A stretch of 64,000 bases of DNA from Setomelanomma holmii (Eukaryota > Ascomycota > Dothideomycetes > Pleosporales > Phaeosphaeriaceae). The stretch spans positions 186,001 to 250,000 of the forward strand of contig ML978159.1 in NCBI GenBank assembly GCA_010015745.1, read 5' to 3'. The position numbers and the translations under genes are program-made. The notes below the pieces were generated by a model. That model saw only the letters and a list, made by a program, of their open reading frames with translations. It did no database searches and was not told where the DNA came from. How positions within the stretch are numbered: position 1 is the stretch's first letter; every line of letters starts with the position of its first letter. Positions 11,321-21,394 of the stretch are shown one piece after another.

Positions 11321-11896
11321 TGCCGCTGCGCTTGCGATGGTGGCGAGGCTAGTTGAGCCTTAATTCGCTAGTATGGATGTTCAATGGTCCTCAACTGTGC
11401 GTCGGGTTGAGTCTTCGCTAGTGAGCCCTTTACATACGGTATGACCTGGCCAGCTTCGCCGAGCGCTGGTAGATGCCTTGTTCTCTGTTGAGCGACCGAT
11501 TGGCGAGATTGTTGCCAAGCCTTCAGCGGGTAGAATCAAGGAGCAGTCGGTCTATCTTGACTGTATCGAACACAGCTAAGCTTTAATCTCAGGCGAAATC
11601 TCCATACCAGTGCGCGCCGCGAGGCTAGTCAATTGAAACGGTACTTCATTTTCTAGGATGAAGCCGCTAGGCGAGACCACGTTTAGGCACTAGTTGTAGC
11701 CGCAGTGCATGGGGCCCCCAAAATAGCTGCACGGGGGCCAAAATTGTCCAATCAAGGTCTATGACCAGCCCCTCCCTGCTGCGGCAGGATTTCGACACAG
11801 CCTCACGACTGAACAATATAGGAGTCGATAAAGTGAGCACTCTGCACAACTCGCCAGGAACGCCAAGTTGCTTCCATAGATCCAAGACTCGTGAAC
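11321..11896. other. Divergent intergenic region
   Basis: Lies between the 5' ends of the HET gene (-) and the secreted-protein gene (+), so it should hold both promoters. No clear TATA or CCAAT pairing and no further gene was seen. Confidence 0.4.
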
Positions 11897-13010
11897 ATGA
11901 TTCTCAAGGCCTCGTCGGTCTGGTGGGCGCTTCTTTGCACTTTGTTGGCGTTTGCAGCACTTGCCGATGCAATCGGACCCATCTCCCCTAAACCAATCCC
12001 GAAGCCGAACCCAGATCCGAAGCCGAACCCAAATCCAAAGCCGAATCCATACATAAAGCCGAACCCTATTCCAAAGCCACAGCCTAGACTTCCCGAGCTT
12101 CCGCTGCCGGAGAATGGGGCGACAATTGACGATGATGCTTCAGTGTTCTCTCTGGGCTCTTACAATGACAATGAGCAAGTGCTGTTCGAGAGTACGTTCC
12201 ATGCATAACTGCCAGACATATATGCGGCACACTAAGCAAAATGCAGACTTCCGTGGACCAACCGAGTCTTTCTTTTTGAAGATGTACGACTTCTTTGCAG
12301 CCGAGAAGACCTATCTCGACAATCAAAATGCATATGCAGACGCCACGGGGCAGGAGGACCCATTCAACAATCAAGCCCGCCCTACAGGACAACGTCTACA
12401 GTTTACGCGAACGGTGAAGTCGCCCACCGAGCACATTATTACTTCAACATTTAACCCGAGTGAGCCAACGGATATCTGCCGCGCATGGAAATCACTTGTT
12501 ACCTATTGTGGAGATACGGGCGAGGCTTGTGCATGTTATTCTGGGACCTATTACGTCCCGGACCAGTGGAATTCGCTCGCCGCCGGGTGCGCGAGGCTGA
12601 CTACCAGATGTGCTATGTCGACAGCGGATCCCTGGTGCAAGATTGGGCAGACAGCGTCCGAGTACAGAACCTTTTGTACAAACGACGCAAAAGCATTGCC
12701 AGATACTAAGATTGTGAAATTTGCAGCTCTCGCCAATATCAAAACACCTCAAGCGCAGCCTGCGCTAGATGCCACGTCTACACTAGATCTGGTAACCACG
12801 TCCTATGCGCTGGCTACAACGCAGACACCCAATGTTGGTATCACAGACGGCACGTCTGGATCGGCAAAGACAATATTCAGATCAGCACCGAGTCCAAGTC
12901 ACGTTTCACTAAGCAGCTCAACAAGGCTGAATTTTCTCACCGCCAATAGGTATTCTTGGATATTCTTGGTCATTATTGTAATGCCTTATTTAGCAACTAC
13001 GTTTTTTTGA
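11897..13010 (+). CDS. Secreted, probably GPI-anchored protein with Pro-Lys-Pro-Asn repeats
   Basis: Two exons, 11897-12191 and 12247-13010, with a 55-bp intron (GTACGT...CAG); 352 aa. Residues 1-24 are a signal peptide ending in ALADA. Residues 28-65 are an imperfect tandem of the unit PKPNP, a low-complexity linker typical of wall-associated proteins. The central domain (about 95-260) holds a run of paired cysteines (CRAWKSLVTYC, CACYSG, CARLTTRC, WCKIGQ, FCTND), consistent with a disulphide-bonded extracellular fold. A Ser/Thr-rich stretch then leads to a C-terminal hydrophobic tail (YSWIFLVIIVMPYLATTFF), as in GPI-anchor signals. The domain is not recognised. A cell-surface or effector-like role is only inference. 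No lesion seen. Confidence 0.8.
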
Positions 13011-13200
13011 CTAGTGCTATCTGATCCACATTCTGGTACAGGAAATCCAGGACCCGAACGTGCTGAGAGACGAGTGCTTGACCTTCTACTCGCGGCTTGA
13101 GATTCGAAGGCATGTTGTCTGTTCTGGGCATTGTAAGCCATGTTTCCACTTTGCTCTCTTCACGAGCAATCTTTCAGCGAAGCCAAAATCCTCTAATCGC

Positions 13201-13660
13201 CTCCTAGTCTGTCATCAACCCGTCCTCAAAAAGCTCCTGCACGAGATAGACACGATCATCGGCCTCGGCACCTCCACCCCAGAGCCCATACGCAACGACC
13301 TCAAAAAAAATGACTCACCTTACCGCTACCATCGACAGAGTCCTCCGCCTCTACCCCTCCGTCCCCATAAACTCGCGCTCCGCGCTCCACCCAACGAACC
13401 TCCCCGTCAGCGGCGGCCCCTCAAGTCGCGCTCCCATACTCGTCCGCAAAGGCAGAGCAGTGCGCTACAGCGTGTACTTCATGCACTGGCGCAGAGGTGA
13501 GGACGCCAAGGGGTTCGGACCGGAGGGATGGGAGGGCGATGGGGTGAAGAACGTGGGTGATGCGTATTCACCGTCTCAAGGGAGGGGGCCGAGGTTGGTC
13601 CAATGCAAGACTTTGCGGTTATTTAGGCAGGGTATGCGACGTGAGATATTGCAGTATTGA
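13201..13660 (+). pseudogene. CYP52/CYP63-like cytochrome P450 fragment, heme ligand lost
   Basis: Fragment of the C-terminal half of a P450 resembling fungal n-alkane/fatty-acid hydroxylases. Recognisable blocks are LKKLLHEID, VLRLYPSVPINSR (the K-helix end and its conserved PXVP-NSR), ILVRKG, YSVYFMHWR and FGPEGWEG. Evidence of decay: the eight-A run at about 13304-13311 puts DLKK and MTHLTATID in different frames (one extra A would do it); the residues that normally follow the MHRR block are missing; and the heme loop reads SPSQGRGPRLVQ, with no cysteine ligand. Nothing upstream of 13200 matches a P450 N-terminus. It is truncated at both ends and unlikely to make an enzyme. Confidence 0.75.
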
Positions 13661-14812
13661 CCCGGAAAAATTGGTGGGAGAGGATCAGGGAGATGGTGGG
13701 CATGGGTTAGAGAAGGCACAGTTTGACGCTGGCGGGTAGTCGAGCGAAAGAGTGTATCCATGAGGATGAGACTGACAAGGAGGCGATGATAAGATAATTG
13801 GCACATACGAAGCTGCGAAATCTACAATTACAAGAATCCAACACTATGCCAAGATGAAGCTTTGGATGGCACGAAGAACGAGAAGCATGTCCGTGTGACA
13901 TCGGCCTTCATTACTTGATATAGTTCTTCTCCGTAAAGGTTTTTAATCCTCCAGTCTCGCTGTTGATATAGCACAAATGATCCTGTGCGCGCTATAGAGC
14001 ATCGCACACATGGTTCAATGATCGAGTTAAACAAAAAGTTAAAAACATACAACAGCGGGTATTTGCTAGTGATCAACCACCTAAGTACTAATCCGCTGGT
14101 ACGTTGCTTAAATAGGGCTGAGCAAAAAGGAAGCCTAGTCGTTTCCTTGTTGCTAGTAAAGCCGCAATATAATCTGCCGTCTCCGCGAACGGCTGTGACG
14201 TCGCCCCACGATCTGCCGAGGTTCGTGTCGACTGCGGGTAACCCATCACGAACAATGTGTATGCCATGCTTGATGGACCTCATACGACCAGTCGATGATC
14301 TCAGGGCTACATTCAAAGCGGCTGAAGGTACCGAAACTGCAGTTATGTATATGGAGAGTCTTCACTAACCCCATGTAGCCACCACAGCAGTCTGCGCAAT
14401 CGACGTACGCGCATCAGCAGCACGCGCTGTACAGAGGCCTCTCAGCAGGCACAGCCATCCTAATGGAGTGCTTCAGGGCCACATATATATATGTGCAACG
14501 AGATCACGATCGCAGATCGAAGCCACGCCGCTTCATGGCGCTTCACATACCATAAACTCTATCCACGCGCCACCACACCCCTTGTATAACAGCGCGACAC
14601 GGCACCCTGTCTTCTTTACGTAGAACCTCAAGAGATCGCCGTGTCCCATAACGCAAACTACGAGTCAGGGCTGGAGCCAGCAGAGAGCCATGAACGCGAG
14701 TGCAAGGACGAAGTTACGATCCAAACGAGATAGTGTTTGGGCGATTGCGTTCCACGGCGTTGCGGAGCTCGTAGTTTAGCGATGACAAACTCTGGGTACG
14801 TATCACCTCTCC
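13661..14812. other. Intergenic, no gene seen
   Basis: No protein-like frame. A short TA-rich patch (14484-14499) is present. The region ends at the 3' end of the ankyrin gene. Confidence 0.4.
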
Positions 14813-16957
14813 TCATCCCTTCCAAGAAATCCCGAACTCTAGTTCGGACAAATCCATATCGTCCACGATCTCCTCGACAGAGTCACAATCATCAACCCCA
14901 TACCGAGCTTTCTTAAAGTCCTGAATCATGTCTGCGACGACAATGTTTCCCTCTCTCCAAGCTCGATAAACAGACCTGCGATACACTTGGTTATCTCTTC
15001 CCTGCACATCAGCGCCCATCTCACGCAAGAACCGGACCATGTCCAGGAAGCCTTGTTCTGCCGCACCCTCGAGTGCGCTGCGACCGCACACCCTTTCCCT
15101 TGGTGCATTGATATCGCCACCAGCCTCCGGAAGCATCTTGACGATTTCGAAGTTGCCATTTGTAGCTGCGTGTTGGAGCGAAGTTTTGTCGCCAGTTCCC
15201 TGTCTGGGTCGGGTGTTTGCATCTGCACCATGAGCAAGTAGAAGCTTGACGAGCTTAGCATCATTCATTTGTGCTGCTTCCTGCATTGATAGCGACACGT
15301 TGTAACGATCTGCCCCGGCGTTTAGCAGGAGCTTGACCATTTCTGTACTTCCGGTCAAGACAGCATGCTGCATGTAGGTTTTAAGATCTAATGATTTGCT
15401 CATGTTGCTCAGGTCTGATTTGGCCTTGAGCAAGAGTTTGACCATGGGCAGTCTGTTCATTCTGATTGTGTATCGTAACACCTCGCAATGGGAGAAACTG
15501 ACATCCGCTCCCTTGTTGAGCAAGAGTTTCGTGGCATCCAAACTGTTAGCTGTGGTGACACAAGCGATCAGAGCGTTGTCAAGGGCTCGCTGCTTTTGCC
15601 CGGGCATCGCAGCGTTTTCGACACCGTGTTCAAGATACCATTTGAGAAGATCGTGGCTTGTGGATTCTTCTGCTGCGCACGCCAGCGGGGATTTCTGAAT
15701 TGCGATAGTGGAGGACTCAGCAAAGCAATTTGCACCCTCTCGCATCAGAAATTCTGCAGTCTCGGGATTGTGGCGATTTGATATGCAGTACAAAGCGAAG
15801 TCGATGGCAGTCTGCAATTCTACCCGCTCTGCATGTTCGTAAGCTGATGTGTGACAATGTTCAAGAAGCACATTGAGGCAATCTGGTGAGGAGTCATGAG
15901 AATGTTGAGAATCACGCCTCGTCTGTGCGGCTGCAACCAATGCACACGTGCCTTTCTGGAGATATATGCGTTCATCACTCCAATCAGAGTCGTGTTTGGC
16001 AATGTGGTGTACGTCCAACAAAACGGTCTCGAATGGCTGTGTACCATGGTGCAAGAACAATCCAACAAGACGTGGCTCTGCAAGAGCAGCCGCGATGGTA
16101 AGCCCAGAAGCGCCATACCCAGGAGGTAGCTGTCCATAAGTGCTCACTACTCGGTCCAGAAGATACTCGACTATGTCGAATTTTTCTCGGCTGATAGCGG
16201 AGCACAGGGCTACGGTATCGTTCAGCTCCACATTATGATGCACAAATCTCTGGACGAGCTCGAGGTCGCAGAAGTGGACACAGGCTTGGAAGCTCCGGTC
16301 GCGTGGATCTTCTGCGGGCCATACATCGTTTTGGAGAAGGAATTCGACAACGTCTGCACTTTCGCTCAGCAAAGCAAGCGACAGTACGGAGTGTGTGTCG
16401 TTCGCGACCATAGGCTCTTTAATATTGGCGCCATGACGCACAAGCAAAAAGAAAAGATCCCTTGCACTATGGAGGAGCACCCACTTCAACGCTGATCGGT
16501 TTGCGGAGACGTCATAGGTATCAAGGGTAGCCGGGCAATCTGGGTCTGCGCCTGCGTTCAACAACATCTCGGATAGTTCCAGGCTATCGATCTGTGCTGC
16601 GATCTGCAACGGCCTTGCGCAATGCACGGAAAATAAGTTGGGGTCGGCACCCATCCCCAAGAGAAGTCGTGCCATGTCCATGTGGGCTCCTCGAACCGCC
16701 AGACACAGCGGGATTTCTCCATCGTCCGGATCCCCACGAACTAGGCCAGGATTGATGTGTGCTCCTAATGTGATTAATCGCTCCGCAAGCGCTATATGAC
16801 CTCGACCGGCAGCAGATGAGAGCGCCATATCCAACGCCTTCTGATCGACTGGTATTGATGTCCCGAAGCAGACTAAGAGAACGCCTATGGACTCAAGTCT
16901 TGACGTTGCAACGGCATATTCCAAGACTTTGGGCATCATGGTAATGACAACGGGCAT
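14813..16957 (-). CDS. Ankyrin-repeat protein; 3' portion of a Clr5-ankyrin gene cut by a hAT transposon
   Basis: Continuous 714-aa frame made almost wholly of ankyrin repeats. About 14-16 units can be counted, with clear ones such as IPLCLAVRGAHMDMARLLLG (residues 82-101), a TSLQHAATNGNFEIVKML unit and an ALEGAAEQGFLDMVRFLREM unit near the end. Ankyrin arrays bind partner proteins. The first ATG, at 16957, follows a TGA at 16970-16972, and the frame continues, across the hAT insertion at 16984-20581, into the Clr5 exons at 20582-21394. The ATG at 16957 is therefore probably an internal methionine and the shown ORF a remnant. It could still be expressed from a promoter in the transposon end. 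No stop codon interrupts it, so the loss may be recent. Confidence 0.85.
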   Translation of the reverse strand: MPVVITMMPKVLEYAVATSRLESIGVLLVCFGTSIPVDQKALDMALSSAAGRGHIALAERLITLGAHINPGLVRGDPDDGEIPLCLAVRGAHMDMARLLLGMGADPNLFSVHCARPLQIAAQIDSLELSEMLLNAGADPDCPATLDTYDVSANRSALKWVLLHSARDLFFLLVRHGANIKEPMVANDTHSVLSLALLSESADVVEFLLQNDVWPAEDPRDRSFQACVHFCDLELVQRFVHHNVELNDTVALCSAISREKFDIVEYLLDRVVSTYGQLPPGYGASGLTIAAALAEPRLVGLFLHHGTQPFETVLLDVHHIAKHDSDWSDERIYLQKGTCALVAAAQTRRDSQHSHDSSPDCLNVLLEHCHTSAYEHAERVELQTAIDFALYCISNRHNPETAEFLMREGANCFAESSTIAIQKSPLACAAEESTSHDLLKWYLEHGVENAAMPGQKQRALDNALIACVTTANSLDATKLLLNKGADVSFSHCEVLRYTIRMNRLPMVKLLLKAKSDLSNMSKSLDLKTYMQHAVLTGSTEMVKLLLNAGADRYNVSLSMQEAAQMNDAKLVKLLLAHGADANTRPRQGTGDKTSLQHAATNGNFEIVKMLPEAGGDINAPRERVCGRSALEGAAEQGFLDMVRFLREMGADVQGRDNQVYRRSVYRAWREGNIVVADMIQDFKKARYGVDDCDSVEEIVDDMDLSELEFGISWKG

Positions 16958-16975
16958 CAGTGCTCTTTTTCACGT

Positions 16976-16983
16976 GGTCTGCT
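16976..16983. repeat. Target-site duplication, left copy (GGTCTGCT)
   Basis: Eight bases identical to 20582-20589, on the outer side of each end of the hAT element. Eight bp is the length expected for hAT insertion. Confidence 0.8.
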
Positions 16984-16997
16984 TCCAACACCAGACT

Positions 16998-17140
16998 TGT
17001 GAACAATCAAGCTGAGCTCAAGCTCATCAATCAAGCCGAACAAAATATATAGGTAAATCAATCAAGCTGAGTTGACGTAAATTTGCTCGTCAATCAAGCT
17101 TACGGACGTCAGCTTGATTGGTGAGCTTGATTGGGCATGT
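16998..17140. repeat. Left subterminal repeats of the hAT element
   Basis: At least six copies of (A)ATCAAGC(T) on both strands, for example at 17003, 17026, 17060, 17092 and, inverted, at 17112 and 17127. Such arrays are the usual transposase-binding sites of hAT elements. Confidence 0.7.
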
Positions 17141-17243
17141 GCGTGAGGCTTTTGGCGTTGCTGGAGGAGCCATCTCACGATACTTTTTTGGTGTTGAGTG
17201 TCCTCAAAAGTCGAACAATCAGTGCCACCACAACGCGTCAGAA

Positions 17244-17262
17244 ATATATATATATATATATA
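17244..17262. repeat. (AT)n microsatellite
   Basis: About nine AT units inside the 5' region of the hAT element. Confidence 0.8.
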
Positions 17263-17278
17263 GTAATAAAAAACAATC

Positions 17279-17342
17279 GACTGGCAATTGCAGTATCCAC
17301 CTGATGGGTGCTCCCACTGGGTGGATACTACAATTGCTAGTC
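17279..17342. repeat. Perfect-looking foldback (hairpin) inside the hAT 5' region
   Basis: Two 23-base arms (17279-17301 and 17320-17342) match in 21 of 23 positions in inverted orientation around an 18-base loop; the arm contains GCAATTG and GTATCCACC. Possibly a nested mini-element or a relic of the terminal repeats of another transposon. Confidence 0.7.
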
Positions 17343-17813
17343 AAGGGCTTAATATAGGCTTAGTATACACCTCTACCAAGGCAGCTAGGCTTCTTAGAGT
17401 TGATAGGAAGCTGAATAAGATTATATACACAGTAAAACTTAGTATTAAGGTTATTGCAGATAAAGGTAGGCTTATTAATGCAGTTGCAGCCTGCTTAACT
17501 GCTTAAGCAATCTCAAAGCGTCAACTTCAACTATATAACGTATCATTTTGAATTATTTCTTATTTCGCAATTGTTAAATATAATACGCTAAGTTAATCTC
17601 TAGCGTTAGAATTAAAAAATTATCGTGTTATTGTTAGTTGTGTTGCGTTATGGTGAGGCTCTTGGCGGCAACCTGAGGCACTGAAACATCTCCAACCTCG
17701 ACACTCCTGGTCTGCCAAATAACTCCTCAGCTACCCTATCTTTTTGAGCCTCCTCTCCACCTCAATCGCGTTGATCTTCCGTTCTCTATCGTTCTTATAC
17801 AATTATCGCTATC

Positions 17814-20386
17814 ATGCCGACAAAAAGACGCGTCTTTGGTGCTGTTGTTGCCCTAAACAAGCGCATCAAGGCTACGCCTTCTAGCACTGCAAGTCAGCCT
17901 ATACCAATCGATACCCAGCCATCGCCGCCTCTCATATCGTCGCCTCGTCTATCTCCTCGTAAAGCCCTGTTTGAGGCGTCCCAGGCACCAGATTTTAGAG
18001 CGCGACTGTGCAAAACACAGACTGAAGAGGCTATTGTCCCACCCGTCGAGGGCAGCAAGAAGGCAACAGCAGCAGACGACGAGCCTGCTGTTTATAGATT
18101 TGACGAGGAGTTCGAGGATAACTTTGAGGGCATTAATTAGGATCGTCTGCCGCAGTATATGAAGCCCTTAATAACACAGTGCCAGAAGAAGAGCTGGGTA
18201 TATCGATACGGCTATCGCGTCGCGCTGCGTAAAGACCCTACGAGGCTCTATTTCGTATGCTATTACTGCTATAAGCATAAGATGATTGACGCTGGCGTTA
18301 CTAAAGTATATGAGACGACGCGCTTAACGTCCTCATCTCAGCGACATCTCAAGGAGGATAAACGCGGCTATAGTTATCAAGCACCCGACAAGAAAAAAGC
18401 TTCTGCAACACCAAGCGCTCTCAAGCTTATTCTTACCGGTAACAGAGTTAGCCAGGCGGTCGCAAACGAGCTCTCTGGCTTCAATGTTCAACGCTTTAGG
18501 CTTGCGGCAGTTGGCTGGCTTATCGAGAATAACCAACCTCTCTCCACGTTCGAATCGCCAGCTTTTCGAGAGCTCATAGCGTTGGCTAACCCGCAAGCAG
18601 AGGCAGCGCTATAGGCGTCTCACAAGAGCGTCTCGCAGTACGTTGTGCGCCCTACGACTATATATGACCGCACGTCGTCAAGGACCTGTCGCAGGCGCTG
18701 AGCAAGATAAACATAAGCTTTGACGGCTGGACGACAAAGGGCGGCAAGCGTGGCTTCTTAGGCGTTGTTGCGCACTACGTCGACAACCAGGGCGATCTCA
18801 AGGACCTGCCCATCGCGTTACCGCAGTTGACAGGCGCTCACAGAGGTGATCAGATGGCTGAGGTGATCAGGCAAACTTTGAAGCAGTTTAGGATGACGGC
18901 GGAGACTGTTGGCTACTTCGTCCTTGACAACGCGAGTAATAACGACAGCGCTGTACAGGCAATTGCGCGGTAGATAGGCTTCAACGCTGTCTATCGTCGC
19001 CTCCGTTGTGGCCCTCATACACTCAATCTTGTTGGCTAAAGGCTTCTTTAGAGCAGAGACGCTGACTCCTACGAGAACGATGAAAGCCAGCTTGCTGTAG
19101 AGGGCGATTTTATGCGCCAATGGAGACGCGATGGGTCATTAGGCGTGCTTCTGGCGGTCATCAAATACATTAAATCACCACAACAGTACAAGTTATTTGC
19201 TAACTTTCAGCGCCTCGCCCATCGCGAGCTGCCTGCCGACGCGCCTGCCGATGCGCCTGCCAATACACGCAAGATCCTTGAGCCTGTCAAACCTGTTATT
19301 ACGTGCTGGAACTCATACTACTCTTGCTTTGAGCGCGCAACGCAGCTGCAATCAGCTATTAACACATACGCCAACCACTATATAAAGCGCGTGCAAGATG
19401 AGGATACAGACGCCGAAACTCGCGGTAACAAGCTGCCCAACGCGCCGCAATGGATGCGATCAGACGGCCTCACAGCACACGACTAGGCGGTAGTCACTGA
19501 GTATATGGATATGTTGAAGCCGCTAAAAGCTGCTACAAAGCGCCTTGAAGGACGCGGTAAGAGCGGCGGATTTGGTGCTATTGCTGAGATAATACCAGTA
19601 TTCGAATATTTACTCAACTATTATGAGCAACAAGCAACGGCATATGAGGCAGTTAATTACAACGCGCACAACGAGGCGCCTGAGGATCACCTTGCGATCA
19701 ACTTACGCGCAGCGTAGGTGAAGATCAGCGAGTATTACACTAAACTAGACGACTTACCTGCCTACTACGCTGCTCTAATAATCAATCCTTACTATAAAAC
19801 ATATTGCGATCTCGCGTAGAGCGACAGGCCCGACTGGCTCGATGCTAACAACCGCAACTTTCGCGCTTTGTAGGCTGTATACAACACCACCCCACGCGTT
19901 GTACGGCGCCTGAAGGTGCTCTCTAACGATATGGACGACGCGATCGATAGCCTCATCAACCCTGTAACTATCGACAACAGCACGGCAGCCGACGACGAGT
20001 TTGATAGGTGGAAACGGTGCGAACCCGTGGTGGAGAAGGGCTCTGAACAAGCAAACAACCCTATAAAATACTGGCTATCGTTGCGCGATCGCTACCCCAG
20101 CCTCAGCAAGCTTGCGCTTGACGTACTCTCTATCCCAGCGTCGAGCTGCAAGTGTGAGCGTATGTTCAGCGAGCTGGGCGATCTGTTAGAGCCTCGCCGA
20201 CGATCTATACAACCTCAGCTTTTGGCGACAATACAGTGCGTACGGCGGTGGCGCAAAGCTGGCCTGGGCAGCAACAACTCTATCGCCAAGAACGCGATAA
20301 CTGACAGTGAGATAGAGACGTTGTACAATATAAGCGGCTGGGAGGAGGATGACGATAGCGACGGCGAACGCTCAACACCAGGATAG
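17814..20386 (+). pseudogene. hAT transposase, RIP-mutated
   Basis: About 860 codons of a fungal hAT transposase. Seen in order: a degenerate BED-type zinc finger (FVCYYCYKHK ... SSSQRHL, about 18250-18350); INISFDGWTTKGGKRGFLGV at the start of the RNase H-like core; YFVLDNASNND carrying a catalytic Asp; RCGPHTLNL; CWNSYYSCFERA; and the C-terminal dimerisation region with PIKYWLSLRDRYPSLSKLAL and SIPASSCKCERMFS. Nine premature stops lie in frame: TAG at 18138, 18612, 18971, 19049, 19484, 19715, 19817 and 19871, and TAA at 19037; none is TGA. One base appears lost near 18672, where the frame changes once. Several stops sit where related proteins have Trp, so TGG to TAG is the likely change. 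Confidence 0.88.
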
Positions 20387-20439
20387 TTACAATATAGGCA
20401 ATTTTCACCTATTTACAAGACCTCAACACCAAAAAAAAC

Positions 20440-20581
20440 GCCAAGGCCATCAAGCTCATCAAGCTCACCAATCAAGCTCGTCGATTTTAGGCTATCAAGC
20501 GAATCAATCAAGCTCGCGCTGCCTCTATACAGTTATCAATCAAGCTGGAGTTACCCAGCTTGGTTGGCTTGATTGTTCACA
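20440..20581. repeat. Right subterminal repeats of the hAT element
   Basis: Repeated ATCAAGCT units (around 20448, 20457, 20470, 20491, 20505 and 20536) and an inverted copy in the terminal TGGCTTGATTGTTCACA. They mirror the left end. Confidence 0.7.
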
Positions 20582-20589
20582 GGTCTGCT
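20582..20589. repeat. Target-site duplication, right copy (GGTCTGCT)
   Basis: Identical to 16976-16983; marks the right boundary of the hAT element. Confidence 0.8.
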
Positions 20590-21394
20590 GGCGCAGCACT
20601 TGGGTCGAGTTCCAGTAAGTCATTTTTGAAGGATGTACTACCGTGGGCGTTGTGTACTGAACGTCATCAGAAAGAGCGATTCGACACTGGAGCCATGGGT
20701 ACATGCTTTGACGCTCGATGAGTTTTTGGAACGCCATCCATGGCAGCTTTTCGAGTGCCCCGTTGATGCGATGTGGGAGATCAAGATCTGTGCTGACTGG
20801 AACGGGCGAAGAGATTCGAACCATGAGCGAGCTATCACCACTTGTGTTTGAGGGAGACCCTACGCCAGTAAGCACCCTGTAGGCGTTTAGAGTATAGTTG
20901 AGGGTTCCCAAGATTGGTTGCGAGCCTCAAGCATCCGGGTGAAGGTTGGCACGAGACATCGACACCTGGCGATGCGTGCGCTGCGCGTACTGACCTTGTT
21001 GAACGATCAAGAAAGTCGTCTGGAATTGGTGGCGCCACAATCCCCTCTGGATCTTATTTCGTGGGATGTGTATGCCTTGAATCTGCAGATCTGATACGAG
21101 CTTTCCGTCTGCCTTCCGCTTCTCAACTTGCTGGCCGATCGATTTCCACTCATCCGCTTTTAACTTTCTTCGCCACCCCCACACGATGAAGTTACGCTCG
21201 TATTGAGCTTTCCTTCTAAGATATCAGTGTAAAGGTTCAGAGTCAGGACTTTGTTCTTACGTTCTCTTGAAGCCGTGTTGTGTATCTAGGATTCTCACAA
21301 CCTCCTTCAGTGGTGTCTCCTTCACCATGTACAGTTCGTGTATAGTGCTTTTGTGAGTCTCCCACAAAGAAGCTTCGGCAGCTCGTTTTGCCAT
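20582..21394 (-). pseudogene. 5' exons of the split Clr5-ankyrin gene
   Basis: Three inferred exons: 21394-21261, 21215-20995 and 20859-20582, introns 45 and 135 bp. The product starts with a Clr5 domain, a fungal domain of unknown function common at the N-terminus of ankyrin and TPR proteins: WETHKSTIHELYMVKETPLK, then HGFKR, AQYERNFIVWGWRRKLKADE and WKSIGQQVEKRKADGK. The third exon holds a linker with LPWMAFQKLIERQSMYPWLQ. Its last codon (ACC) ends exactly at the transposon boundary; past the element the same frame resumes at 16975 and enters the ankyrin repeats after six codons, one of which is TGA (16970-16972). The rebuilt reading frame would be about 930 codons. Cut off from its ankyrin part by 3.6 kb of transposon, it is annotated as broken. 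Confidence 0.8.

Larger units (their letters stand above)
16984..20581 (+). mobile_element. hAT-family DNA transposon, degraded
   Basis: A 3598-bp insertion flanked by an 8-bp duplication (GGTCTGCT). The ends share the inverted sequence TGTGAACAATCAAGC; at the right it abuts the duplication (20566-20581), at the left it starts 14 bp inside (16998), so the left end carries 14 extra bases or has been altered. Both subterminal regions hold many copies of AATCAAGCT in either orientation. One transposase-like coding sequence (17814-20386) carries nine premature stops and a frameshift, so the copy cannot move itself. It sits inside the coding sequence of a Clr5-ankyrin gene on the opposite strand. 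Confidence 0.88.

Noticed and set aside
20808..20825. B-box-like sequence (GGTTCGAATCTC on the minus strand) suggesting a tRNA gene
   Set aside because: It lies in the reading frame of the Clr5 gene's third exon, and no A box or cloverleaf can be formed around it.
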